64,000 nucleotides of DNA from a virus. Location: IMG/VR virus record IMGVR_UViG_3300042863_002243, positions 1-64,000 of that record. The stretch is one strand, 5' to 3'. A program made the position numbers and the translations under genes. The notes under the pieces are model-generated. The model did not search any database. It worked only from the letters and a program-made list of their open reading frames with translations, and was not told the origin of the DNA. This document shows positions 51,372-60,600 of the stretch, piece after piece; position 1 is the first letter of the stretch; each line of letters opens with the position of its first letter.

Positions 51372-52799
51372 ATGGATATTAGCACAAGAGATTTTTTATA
51401 CTCTGCCCAATGTGGTTTTGAATTTGAGTTTTTTAGTAACTTAAATAGAAACGAGATAGCAGATTCGCTAGGGAAAACTTTAGGTAAAAAAATTCTTCTA
51501 TTTAGTAAGTATCATTCAGGTTTTAAACCCACTAAGGATATTTTTAAATTAGAACCAGATTACTCAGGAGGATCTAAGATGACCGAATTAATAACTGGGC
51601 CTTTACCTTATTTTGAAGCGATAGTGATTCTTATAAAGACTCTTAAGTGGATTGATATGTATGGATATACAGATAAGAAATGTGCATTCCAATTTGGAAT
51701 AAGCATCGATACATCTATATTCCCTGAGGTTCCTCCGGTATCTCAAATAAACCCTCTTAAATTTATTTTAGGATTCGATGAGAATATTATCTATAAAAGA
51801 TTCCCAGAAAGAGCTGGATCTTTGTATGCTAAATCTATAAAAAGAATATTACCTGCTAATAAATTTGTAGATCCTTCAAATATTTCATTTATAGATAAGA
51901 ATCTTTTCGAAATACCAGTAGAAAAAAATATGGGTATAAATTTTACTAAATTATCGGATGGATATTTTGAAGTGAGATATTTAGGAGGTAAAGATTACCA
52001 GAGGAAGTACTCAAGTATAAAAGAAATATTAGATTATATAATAACATATACTATACAGACTCTTAAGTTTAATAATAGCTTCACAGATAATGATTTAAAA
52101 GTTCTTAAAATGTTCTTAGCAGAGATCTATAAGAGTTCTTCGACATTTATAGATCCTGAATCTTTTCAAAAGAATTACCCACATTTAAATATAATGGTAG
52201 ATCTTAGATCGGATCCACAAATAGTTAGAACATTTTTCCTGACTATTAGAGAAATTCTTTATGATATTATTGTAGATAATGGTATTAAAGAAGGTGTTAT
52301 TAATTATGATAGTTCATTAGGTAAATTTCAATTGAAGGACGTAAAAACTACAAGAGCTTATTTACTTAAAGATTATGATATTCTTAATAGTGAAATTTCA
52401 GGAAATATATTGAATTGTAGGTTGTTTTCGTGTGATCTTAACGACTGTGCTGTTGAAGATTGTGATCTAGTTACTAATAATGAAGTTAAGCGATCTAAGA
52501 TCATGTATTCGGATATTATGTTTAGTAATGTAGTACACGAAACTTATATTGATAACAAAGAGAAGGAAATAAACTGTGAAGTATTTGGTGGAATAATTAG
52601 ATCCGGGTATATTGGAAAACTTGCTACAATTTCACCAGAGACTGAAATAGTTAAAGATGCTGAAGACGATAAAAAAATGAAGGGAAGTTCTAAAAAGAAA
52701 GGATTTCCTGATAGAAATGACGGGGAAGCATTATCTAAACCTGTTAGATTTAGTAACAATAATAGTAAGCCCTCAGGAATTCCTGGGACTAGCTTCTAA
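51372..52799 (+). CDS. Amidoligase-like protein with C-terminal pentapeptide-like region
   Basis: A 475-residue protein. CGFEFEF (residues 14-20) and KLEPDYSGGSKMTELITGPL (about 58-77) match the two conserved elements of the glutamine-synthetase-like Amidoligase_2 family (G-x-E-x-E; D-x-S...E-L-x-x-x-L), whose members form amide or peptide bonds with ATP. Residues about 350-410 (LNCRLFSCDLNDCAVEDCDL, then SDIMFSN) have the five-residue periodicity of pentapeptide/beta-helix repeats. The C terminus is Lys/Ser-rich. As the second peptide-ligase-like enzyme of the window it could modify a virion or host wall peptide. First gene of its transcript, followed 17 bases later by a virion-type gene. 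Confidence 0.68.
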   Translation: MDISTRDFLYSAQCGFEFEFFSNLNRNEIADSLGKTLGKKILLFSKYHSGFKPTKDIFKLEPDYSGGSKMTELITGPLPYFEAIVILIKTLKWIDMYGYTDKKCAFQFGISIDTSIFPEVPPVSQINPLKFILGFDENIIYKRFPERAGSLYAKSIKRILPANKFVDPSNISFIDKNLFEIPVEKNMGINFTKLSDGYFEVRYLGGKDYQRKYSSIKEILDYIITYTIQTLKFNNSFTDNDLKVLKMFLAEIYKSSSTFIDPESFQKNYPHLNIMVDLRSDPQIVRTFFLTIREILYDIIVDNGIKEGVINYDSSLGKFQLKDVKTTRAYLLKDYDILNSEISGNILNCRLFSCDLNDCAVEDCDLVTNNEVKRSKIMYSDIMFSNVVHETYIDNKEKEINCEVFGGIIRSGYIGKLATISPETEIVKDAEDDKKMKGSSKKKGFPDRNDGEALSKPVRFSNNNSKPSGIPGTSF

Positions 52800-52816
52800 T
52801 TAAATAACCAATTAAA

Positions 52817-53596
52817 ATGACTGAAGCAGACTTAATTCAGGAAATTAGAGATGATATATCTCATTCTTGTGCATTGCCCTATAACTTAAATGACCAAGAA
52901 ATAAAAAGAATTATAAAAAGAGCTAGGGCTTATTTTTATGATAATTACCAGTATGCAGTAGAAGATAGAATATTTGTACTAGGTAAAGATCTATTTTCTA
53001 ATCCCTCTTTTAGAGCTACCAGACAAATACAATTGCCATCTTGTGTGGTATCTGTATATGATGTTAGAGAAGTTAATGGCTCGGGTCTTACCGGTACACC
53101 GGATAAAGATTTTGGAGATTCTAAATTATTAGGGTCTGAGCTTATGTTATCGCCATTTGCAGGAGATAACTTGGTTTATCGTACTGTTCTCTATTCATTC
53201 TTTGATTTAGCTAAAGCCTATTTACTAGAGAGTTATGCTTATAATTACAATAAGAACACCAAGAAATTAACAATACTTGGTAGAGATCCTAATAGGACTA
53301 GTGTAACTGATTCTGGAAGTTCTTCCACATTATTTTCTGGTACTGATGTGGGTGTTAAAGCTTGTATAGCTATACCAGAAGAGAGTCTTTATGATGATGA
53401 ATTATTCGTAAGATTCTGTCTTGCTGAAGCTAAAATTAACATTGGTAGGTTATTAGGTACATTCGAATATAACCTCCCAGGTGGTGTTAGAGTTAACTAC
53501 AGTAATATTCAAACAGCAGGAACAACAGAAAAAGCTGAGATTATTCAGATGATCAAAGACGAAAACACACCTAGTTATTTTTTGCAGTGGAATTGA
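52817..53596 (+). CDS. Predicted virion structural protein
   Basis: A 259-residue protein. The N terminus (LIQEIRDDISHSCALPYNLN, KRIIKRARAYFYDNYQYAVE) is the helical start typical of a structural protein seen in marine T4-like genomes, followed by two beta-rich domains (RQIQLPSCVVSVYDVREVNG) and a C-terminal helix. A neck/connector or baseplate-adaptor role is possible. No catalytic features. Flanked by the amidoligase and a homing-endonuclease gene. Confidence 0.5.
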   Translation: MTEADLIQEIRDDISHSCALPYNLNDQEIKRIIKRARAYFYDNYQYAVEDRIFVLGKDLFSNPSFRATRQIQLPSCVVSVYDVREVNGSGLTGTPDKDFGDSKLLGSELMLSPFAGDNLVYRTVLYSFFDLAKAYLLESYAYNYNKNTKKLTILGRDPNRTSVTDSGSSSTLFSGTDVGVKACIAIPEESLYDDELFVRFCLAEAKINIGRLLGTFEYNLPGGVRVNYSNIQTAGTTEKAEIIQMIKDENTPSYFLQWN

Positions 53597-53607
53597 AAAA
53601 TATACAT

Positions 53608-53626
53608 TATATTTGGATATATAATA
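53608..53626 (+). promoter_or_regulatory. TATATTTG / GGATATATAATAC motif
   Basis: Contains TATATTTG (matching the Bacteroidota-type TAnnTTTG) overlapping GGATATATAATAC, 14-32 bases before the ATG at 53640. It may serve the homing-endonuclease gene independently of the surrounding late genes. Confidence 0.4.
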
Positions 53627-53639
53627 CTAAAAATATCCA

Positions 53640-54845
53640 ATGTGTATATTACAAAAAATTGAAGAGTGGAGATCTAAAAGCGGTAAGGCATTTGGAACTA
53701 TAATGAGAGATATTCCAAAGAATCCCGATGATGTCGAACAATTAAAATCACTAACTTCTTTTCTGAACCGAATTTATAATCCTGAAAAAATTTCTATTCA
53801 GCAGAGATTTTATCATGTGTGGTTTGGATTTTATGGAATAGAAGTTTGTCCTTGTTGTGAATCCCCTAAAATGTTTACAAAAAAACCCAAATTCTCTATA
53901 GATAGGTATGGTATAAAACCTACGAATTCAGTGAATTATTATGGTACGTGTATGTCTGATTTCTGTAATAAAAAATACAATTTAGAAAAAACGCGTTCTA
54001 AAATGATGGAAAATCACGGAACTATAAATCCTATGGAGGTACCAGGTGCTTTAAATAAGATTAAGAAAAATAACAGGGAAAAATACGGAGTGGATTTTTA
54101 TACAGAAACTGAAGAGTTTAAAGAAAAAGTAAAAGCTACATTTTTAAAAAAATATGGTGTTCACCCTACTAAATTAAAGGAAACACAAGATAAGAAGAGA
54201 AAAACAAATAGAGAAAAATATGGATTTGAGCACGCATTGGATAATTCAGAAGTAAAGGAAAAATCTAGGATAACCAATAATTTAAAATACGGCGGAAATT
54301 CCAGTATGTGTTCAGATGATACCAGAAATAAATCTAAGGAGACTAATAGAAAAAATCATGGAGTAGATTGGTATGTCCAAAGTGGTGATTTTAAGCAGAA
54401 ATTCAAACAAACTATGATTGCTAATTATGGTGTTGAACAAGTTATGCACTACACTCCGTCATTTGAAAAATCTTTAAACACCTCATATAAGAAAAAGATT
54501 TTTGTTTTTCCTTCAGGAAGAATCGAAAAAATACAGGGATATGAAGGTTTTGCTTTGAATGATTTATTAGATAATGATTACACTGAGGATGATATTATAG
54601 TTTCAAATAAGAAAATAGAGGAATATACTAGTAAAATATGGTATTTAGATTCTGAAAGGAAGAAAAGAAAATATTATCCAGATATTTATTTAATTACAGA
54701 GAACAAAATAATAGAGGTTAAGTCTGAATACACTTATAAATCAGCATATTCGATAAATATTAGAAAAAAACAAGCATGTCTTGATCTTGGAATTTCTTTT
54801 GAGTTTTGGATATATGACAAGAATGGGAAAAGAACAATAAAATAG
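53640..54845 (+). CDS. Free-standing homing endonuclease (PD-(D/E)xK/Vsr-like) with DNA-binding repeats
   Basis: A 401-residue protein. An N-terminal domain holds a possible zinc site (CPCCESPKMF and later CMSDFCNKKY). Residues about 115-290 carry about six repeats of the form NREKYGVxx...EVKEKxxxTxxxKYG, the NUMOD-like DNA-binding repeats of phage homing enzymes. The C terminus has RKYYPDIYLITENKIIEVKS, with Asp348 and Glu359-x-Lys361, the PD-(D/E)xK nuclease core. Such genes are mobile elements that cut phage genomes lacking them and are copied in by repair. It separates a structural gene from a capsid-targeted gene, the usual intergenic site, with no sign that it interrupts a reading frame. 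Confidence 0.85.
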   Translation: MCILQKIEEWRSKSGKAFGTIMRDIPKNPDDVEQLKSLTSFLNRIYNPEKISIQQRFYHVWFGFYGIEVCPCCESPKMFTKKPKFSIDRYGIKPTNSVNYYGTCMSDFCNKKYNLEKTRSKMMENHGTINPMEVPGALNKIKKNNREKYGVDFYTETEEFKEKVKATFLKKYGVHPTKLKETQDKKRKTNREKYGFEHALDNSEVKEKSRITNNLKYGGNSSMCSDDTRNKSKETNRKNHGVDWYVQSGDFKQKFKQTMIANYGVEQVMHYTPSFEKSLNTSYKKKIFVFPSGRIEKIQGYEGFALNDLLDNDYTEDDIIVSNKKIEEYTSKIWYLDSERKKRKYYPDIYLITENKIIEVKSEYTYKSAYSINIRKKQACLDLGISFEFWIYDKNGKRTIK

Positions 54846-54848
54846 TAT

Positions 54849-55202
54849 ATGAAAAATTTAATAGAATATAATAGCTTCTTATTAGAATCTAAATCGATTA
54901 ATGATTCTAGATCCTTTGAGGATAGAGTTAAGTTTCTTAGGGGTGTATCTGACAATAATAAAAAAATTGCAATAGATTTACAAAAAGAATATTCCAGAGC
55001 AAATAAGGGTGTAATAACAGAATTAAATTTACATCCGGATTTAATTAAGAAGATTAAGGAAAAAAAATACCCAGATGGATTCAGCATGGGTATTGATAAA
55101 AATGGATTCTTTGTACATACTCATAGGGCTAGATCTAAATCACACGAAACTCCTTCTGGTATAACAGCAAAAGAAATGAAATTCATAGATTCTACTGGCT
55201 AA
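54849..55202 (+). CDS. Small capsid-targeted internal protein
   Basis: A 117-residue protein with the leader MKNLIEYNSFLLESKS, ending in LLE and very like the leader of the gene at 10005 (MTIRKYSQFLAESKN). The mature part contains a helix (RSFEDRVKFLRGVSDNNKKI) and a basic C-terminal region (FVHTHRARSKSHETPSGITA). The similarity to T4 internal-protein leaders suggests packaging and ejection with DNA. No enzyme motif. It lies directly after the homing endonuclease and before the baseplate wedge genes, away from the main internal-protein cluster. Confidence 0.65.
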   Translation: MKNLIEYNSFLLESKSINDSRSFEDRVKFLRGVSDNNKKIAIDLQKEYSRANKGVITELNLHPDLIKKIKEKKYPDGFSMGIDKNGFFVHTHRARSKSHETPSGITAKEMKFIDSTG

Positions 55203-55293
55203 TTATTTAAAACTAATAGCGGATTTATTTTAATTTACCTATCTATAATTATATAAGAAATTGTCATAAAAATATTGCAGATATATTTCTTTG

Positions 55294-55303
55294 AATATAT
55301 AGA
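55294..55303 (+). promoter_or_regulatory. GAATATATAGAAC motif before the wedge operon
   Basis: TATATA at 55296-55301, 14 bases before ATG 55310, in a 107-base gap that otherwise shows no hairpin or gene. Similar position and sequence as the motifs at 860, 10775 and 51362. Confidence 0.45.
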
Positions 55304-55309
55304 ACTAAG

Positions 55310-55681
55310 ATGGCAAGATTCTCAGAAATTTATCCTAGAACACCGGATGATCCTAGATACAAAGAAGGATTATTACATACTGACGATGAAGTAGAAATAC
55401 TAATCGGTATGATTAAGCAGTGTATGTTAACTACACCAGGTGAAGTTCTTGGAGATCCTTATTTTGGTATAGATCTAGAAGGCTTATTATTCAATTTTAA
55501 TGTGGATCAAGTCACTTTAGAAAGAGCAATAAGACTACATTTAATAACATACGTTCCTTTAGCATCAAGTAAATTTAATGTGAATTTTACTGTGGGATTC
55601 TTTAAAGGAGAAACTAGAGATTCATGTGTTATTGATTTTGCTATAAAAGGTAACCCTATATTGGGAATTAAAATAATATAA
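55310..55681 (+). CDS. Baseplate wedge protein gp25-like
   Basis: A 123-residue protein of the gp25/GpW family that forms the wedge core of contractile baseplates. DEVEILIGMIKQCMLTTPGE followed by VLGDPYFGIDLEGLLF matches the family signature (L-x-T-x-x-G-E-x-x-x-x-P-x-F-G), and TRDSCVIDFAIKG closes the fold. Its size matches T4 gp25 (132). It has no lysozyme activity despite old naming. The following gp6-like gene starts two bases after the stop, the standard order in contractile tails. Confidence 0.85.
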   Translation: MARFSEIYPRTPDDPRYKEGLLHTDDEVEILIGMIKQCMLTTPGEVLGDPYFGIDLEGLLFNFNVDQVTLERAIRLHLITYVPLASSKFNVNFTVGFFKGETRDSCVIDFAIKGNPILGIKII

Positions 55682-55682
55682 T

Positions 55683-57380
55683 ATGGATTTATTAGATAAG
55701 AACAAAGCAAAAATATCAGATCTATTATCACAGACTTTTGATTTAATACAGGCAAGATATGGCATGTCTGAGCAACTATTTACTGTTGCTTCTGTTTGGG
55801 GACAAATAATATTTGTATTAGATAATCTATCCCAATTTATTTTATTCTTTATTGAAGATTCAATAACAGAGCTTAATATAAATACAGCAACACGAGAATC
55901 ATCTATATACGGATTAGCAACATTAGCTGGACACAACCCAACAAGATCAATAGCAGCAAAGGGTGAGATTATAGTAAAATGGAACGGTAAAGGTCTAGAA
56001 AATATTGGGGGTGGAGCTATTCTTATACCCAATAATGCACAGGTAAAATGTGTAAACAATGGTAGAACCTATCTTCTTAAATTAGGACAAGAATATGTTA
56101 GGATAAATCTTGATAACACAGCAACTTTATCTGCTTCAATAATAGAAGGAACATTAAATACTAATCAATATACAGGAACAGGAAGAAAATTAGAAAGCTT
56201 TAATATATCGGCTAGAGGTACATCAGGAATAGAAAATTTTGAAGTTGCTGTTAGAGTAAACGGTAACACATGGAAGAAATATGATTCTTTATATGATATA
56301 CCAAGAAATGCAAGAGGCTATATCGTAAAAAGTTCTTTAATATCAGGTATAGATATTTTCTTCGGTACAGTAGATTTTGGGTTTCCCCCACCAGCTGGTT
56401 CTATAATAGAAGTTGATTATTTAGAGTGTGCTGGAGCGGGTGGTAATTTATTAGTAGATGATTCATCTCAAGCTCTTTTTAAATTTGATTCAGACGGAAC
56501 TGATATATTTGGTAGAAATGTAACACTGAGTGAAGTTCTACAAGTTGCCTGTACAATAGCTCCACAATTGGGAGCTAGTCAAGAGCCTATAGATTTAACA
56601 AGACTTCTTGCACCTAAAACATCTAGAAGTTTTGTTTTAGCAAACCCTACAAATTATATAACATTCTTCGAAAAATTTGGACAGTTTTCAATCATAGAAG
56701 CATTTACTACTTTTGATGATCAATACTTAGATGACGATAATATTATCTATTTAATTCTTGTACCCGATATTCAATTAACACTAAAAACTAATGAAACATA
56801 TTTTGATATTTCTCTTTCTAGATTCAAATTAACTAATGCTCAAAGAGATAGGATTTATCAGTTGTTAGATGAGAGTGGACAAAAAATAGTTACTACTGTG
56901 GTAAAAATATTAGATCCCGTACTTATTAAATATGTAGTAAATATTGCTTTAACTATATTCGAAGGTAATGATCCTTCCACAATAAAAAACCAAATAACTA
57001 GTATATTAAGTGATTATTTTCTTAATATAAGAAGAAGAGATAAAATACCTAGATCTGATTTAATTGCAGCAATTGAGTCTATTTCAGGAGTGGATTCGGT
57101 TTCTCTTTACTTTGTAGGAGAGGCTAATGAATTAGCCAAATCACAAAGTCCAAATTCTCCAGATATTGGATTCGATGAATTTGGCGATATTGTTATGGGT
57201 AAAGACGAAATTGTTGTTATATCTGGCGGATGGGAAGATAGGAATGGTATTTATTATGACTACGGAGCTGGTATGGACACTCTATCTTCAGTGAATATAG
57301 ATATTAGATCTATTGTACCAGTAACTTATAATACTAAAGTAAATAATATATTAAAAAGCTCACTAAATACAGGAAACTAA
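55683..57380 (+). CDS. Baseplate wedge protein gp6-like (baseplate J family)
   Basis: A 565-residue protein. The N-terminal helix region contains SDLLSQTFDLIQARYGMSEQ and the start of the core LNINTATRESSIYGLATLAG, typical of gp6/J proteins (a helix followed by A-x-x-x-G). Residues 95-280 are beta-rich; the C-terminal part (INNQ..., RRRDKIPRSDLIAAIESISG and VDSVSLYFVGEAN) corresponds to the conserved C-terminal domain that forms the gp6 ring. Shorter than T4 gp6 (660). It is between gp25-like and the propeller giant, in the wedge operon. Confidence 0.78.
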   Translation: MDLLDKNKAKISDLLSQTFDLIQARYGMSEQLFTVASVWGQIIFVLDNLSQFILFFIEDSITELNINTATRESSIYGLATLAGHNPTRSIAAKGEIIVKWNGKGLENIGGGAILIPNNAQVKCVNNGRTYLLKLGQEYVRINLDNTATLSASIIEGTLNTNQYTGTGRKLESFNISARGTSGIENFEVAVRVNGNTWKKYDSLYDIPRNARGYIVKSSLISGIDIFFGTVDFGFPPPAGSIIEVDYLECAGAGGNLLVDDSSQALFKFDSDGTDIFGRNVTLSEVLQVACTIAPQLGASQEPIDLTRLLAPKTSRSFVLANPTNYITFFEKFGQFSIIEAFTTFDDQYLDDDNIIYLILVPDIQLTLKTNETYFDISLSRFKLTNAQRDRIYQLLDESGQKIVTTVVKILDPVLIKYVVNIALTIFEGNDPSTIKNQITSILSDYFLNIRRRDKIPRSDLIAAIESISGVDSVSLYFVGEANELAKSQSPNSPDIGFDEFGDIVMGKDEIVVISGGWEDRNGIYYDYGAGMDTLSSVNIDIRSIVPVTYNTKVNNILKSSLNTGN

Positions 57381-57381
57381 T

Positions 57382-57627
57382 ATGGACAAACAGAGTTGGT
57401 ACGAATTTATAGAATCACAAAATGATGATAGATCAAATAAAGGATTTGATTACGAAGGAAAGATCTTTGAAAAGACACTTTCTAACCAAATAATAAATGG
57501 TGATAATAATAGAGTAGATATATTAGCAAGTATAGAGAAAGTTGTTTATAAATTATTTGAAACCACTAAATACATAAAGAACTATATTAATTATACAGTT
57601 CCTAAAAATAATAAGTACGTAAGATAG
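57382..57627 (+). CDS. Small hypothetical protein in the wedge operon
   Basis: An 81-residue, charged protein (MDKQSWYEFIESQNDDRSNK at the start, helix in residues 45-70, IEKVVYKLFETTKYIKNYIN). No family known. It lies one base after the gp6-like gene and one base before the giant gene, so it is probably a co-expressed structural or assembly component. Confidence 0.6.
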   Translation: MDKQSWYEFIESQNDDRSNKGFDYEGKIFEKTLSNQIINGDNNRVDILASIEKVVYKLFETTKYIKNYINYTVPKNNKYVR

Positions 57628-57628
57628 G

Positions 57629-60600
57629 ATGACAACTCAAAATCTTTTATTTTTTAATAAAAAAGGGGATCAATATAATTTTCAATGGAATGGAAATTAT
57701 TGGGAAGGTGCAGTTCTTTTTCCTATTGTTTCAGAAAAACTTTTTGAAGTAGATAACATATTTATAATAGAAAAATTTTTAGATCTTTCTTCTGATATAA
57801 AATACGGATATCCTCATGCAGAATTAACAAGTCCAGGATCTCCTGTATGGAGAACAAGATGGGAATCTGACTATGACGGAACAACAGATGTATCTTCCAC
57901 AATTTACACTTATGAACTTGGTGTAGATTCTGTTTTAGATGCTCCTGTATTAGTTAAAGCTAATAGTGTAGAGTTTTATCCGGAATTAGTACCAGGAGAC
58001 ACTATATCATCTCCTGAAGGTATAGTTGTAACATCAGATATCACTTCATCTTCAATGCAAATTAATATTGCGCTTAATTCTGATAGTGAAGGAATATACG
58101 ATCGCACATTAATATTTGAGGATTATACAGATCCTAATAATCCTGCTACTATTTTAAGAGTTAGTTTTCATGGTGAGGTTGAAGGAGAAGATAGTAGATT
58201 GGCTGTTATGCTCGGAAACTTTGGTAGAGAATTTACCAAATCCGACGCATTCATAGTTAGAGATGGTGATATTAAAGAACCGTTACCTGACTATGAAATA
58301 ATCAATAAGAAAAGGAAGGAGCTATTATTAGAAGGAGAGAGTATATTTCCTTACTTAGGATCTTATAAATCGCTTTTTAATGCGATTAAATTCTTTGGCT
58401 ATTATGATTTAAGGGTTAAAGAATATTGGCTTAATATAAAGACTGATACAGCTGATACATTAACTCCTTTACAACAGAATAATAATATATTAAACCAACT
58501 TGCTAAACCTAATATGCAAGGAGAAAGCTCTTTGGAACTTATAAGTAGTTTATTAAAAGACGAAAATCAAGGTAAATTTAAACAGGTAGAGGTTTACGGA
58601 AAAAGAAAAGATGGTACTTTCGGATTAAAAAAACAATTTGAAGAAATATTCCCAACTAAATCTTACAAGAAGACTTCTCTATTTGGACTTTTTTATGATA
58701 TTAATCGTGTAGTAGAAGGGCAAGACGAGGATCAATATGGATACCCTATTGTTGAGGATTCTTTTGTTTTTAGTCCAGAGGAGGTTTTAATTAAATTATT
58801 CGGATTAAAAGAAAGATTAAAGAGAGATTATTTGCCACTTAATGCTAGAATTGTTGATATAACTGGTGAGGGTGTATATTTCAATATCTATAAAACAAGA
58901 GGTTGGACAGACGTACTAGATGTTTCTGAAGTAAAGGCAGGTATACAAGTAGACTTTAGTGTATTTCCTAAAGAAGGTTATATTGAGGATTTAAGAGTAT
59001 TTTATACTAAACCCAATCAATCTGGTATATTATACCCTGCTGTAAATGGAACAGAGCTAGGAATAAGTTATTATGGTAATACCGTGGATCCTTATTCTTA
59101 TTTTCAAGAATATCCTATATCGGCTATTCCTTTATTAAAGACTGCAGTTGATAGTTACTATCAAGATATAGATAATGGAGAAATGCCTAAATTTTTAGGC
59201 GATGGCGATTACAATCCTCCGGGATATAAGTTATTCTCTGATGGGTCTGATTATGTGCTTCCTGCAGGATGTCCTGTGATAATAAAAAATAATACATTCA
59301 ATCTTTCTTGGGATGAAACAGGAGTAAGCTGGAGATCTTTAGATTCAACAGTTACTACAACACCTTTAGAAGTTGCAGACTATAATTCAACTACATCTAG
59401 TAATCCGGGGGGTCAATTACAGATTGTTAACAGTACAACTTCTTTAATACTAGATCCTTCACTCCCTAATGGTATAAATATAAATATAGGTACAGGTAAA
59501 GATTGGTTTGATACCACATTACCTGAGACATTATTTGTGAGAATTGAATCTATAGATTCTCCTGGAAATTTATACTTAGGATATGTTAGTGCTGGAGATT
59601 ATAATACAGTTACTGGTAATCTATTTGTACAGGTAGTTTATACTAGAGGCACAGGAACTTATGCTAATTGGAATGTCACTCCTACAAATATAGGATTTAG
59701 TGCATACACTTTTGAATACTATGAGAATTTTGTACAATCTGGGGGATTCTATTCTTGGGATAGATTACCTTATTTAGATTTCTATGAAATAGAATGGACA
59801 ATATACAAAGAAGATAGTAGACCTTATTACTTTCAAATTAGAGGAAAATTACCAGAATTAGAAACACTAGTGCATTTCTTACCTTATGATGGTAATTACA
59901 ATGTTAAATGTAGGGTTTGGGACACTTTAAATTCAATTTCTTTAGGAATAAAAAGAAGTGTAATAAAAGTCAATAAGAGACAAATAGAACTTAATACACT
60001 TACAAGATTTAGAGAATCGGAAGTTTATGATTGGAATAATGTTCCTTTGAAATGGGAAAGTTATCCTTCACAATGGATATTCCCTGTAGAGAATACTAAT
60101 AAGATATTAGATATTTCAGATTTTATACAAAAATATCCGGAGTATTCTAATAATTTTAGTGAGGGACAAACATGTGAAATATTAACTAAATTACCGGAAG
60201 TAAAAGCCACATCAACTTTTGATATTTCGATAATTAAAATCAATATAACAAATATAGTTAGTCCTTATAATTCGGGATACAGTTTAGCTGTAGTTACTAC
60301 TACAACTCCTCATGGATATACAACAGGAGATACTGTATGGATTTACGATTCTGTTGGAGCTCCTTATGGACAATTTCCTATAATAGTAACAGGGACAAAC
60401 ACATACGAAATCCCACAAATAATAACTACCTCCATTACTGGTGGTTATTCTTATGGCGCTGGTAGTATAAAAGTGATAGCTGATTCAATAGTTATTGCAG
60501 ATTGTAATTTCATGGGGGATTTAAACTCCACTTGTAGTTTAATATATTCATCAATAAACCTTTCATTGGTAACTCCAAAATGTAAGGTGATAAATTTAAT

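Noticed and set aside
53640-54845. Group I intron or intein association for the endonuclease
   Set aside because: No interrupted reading frame or intron-like core around it; neighbours are intact, so it is a free-standing gene.
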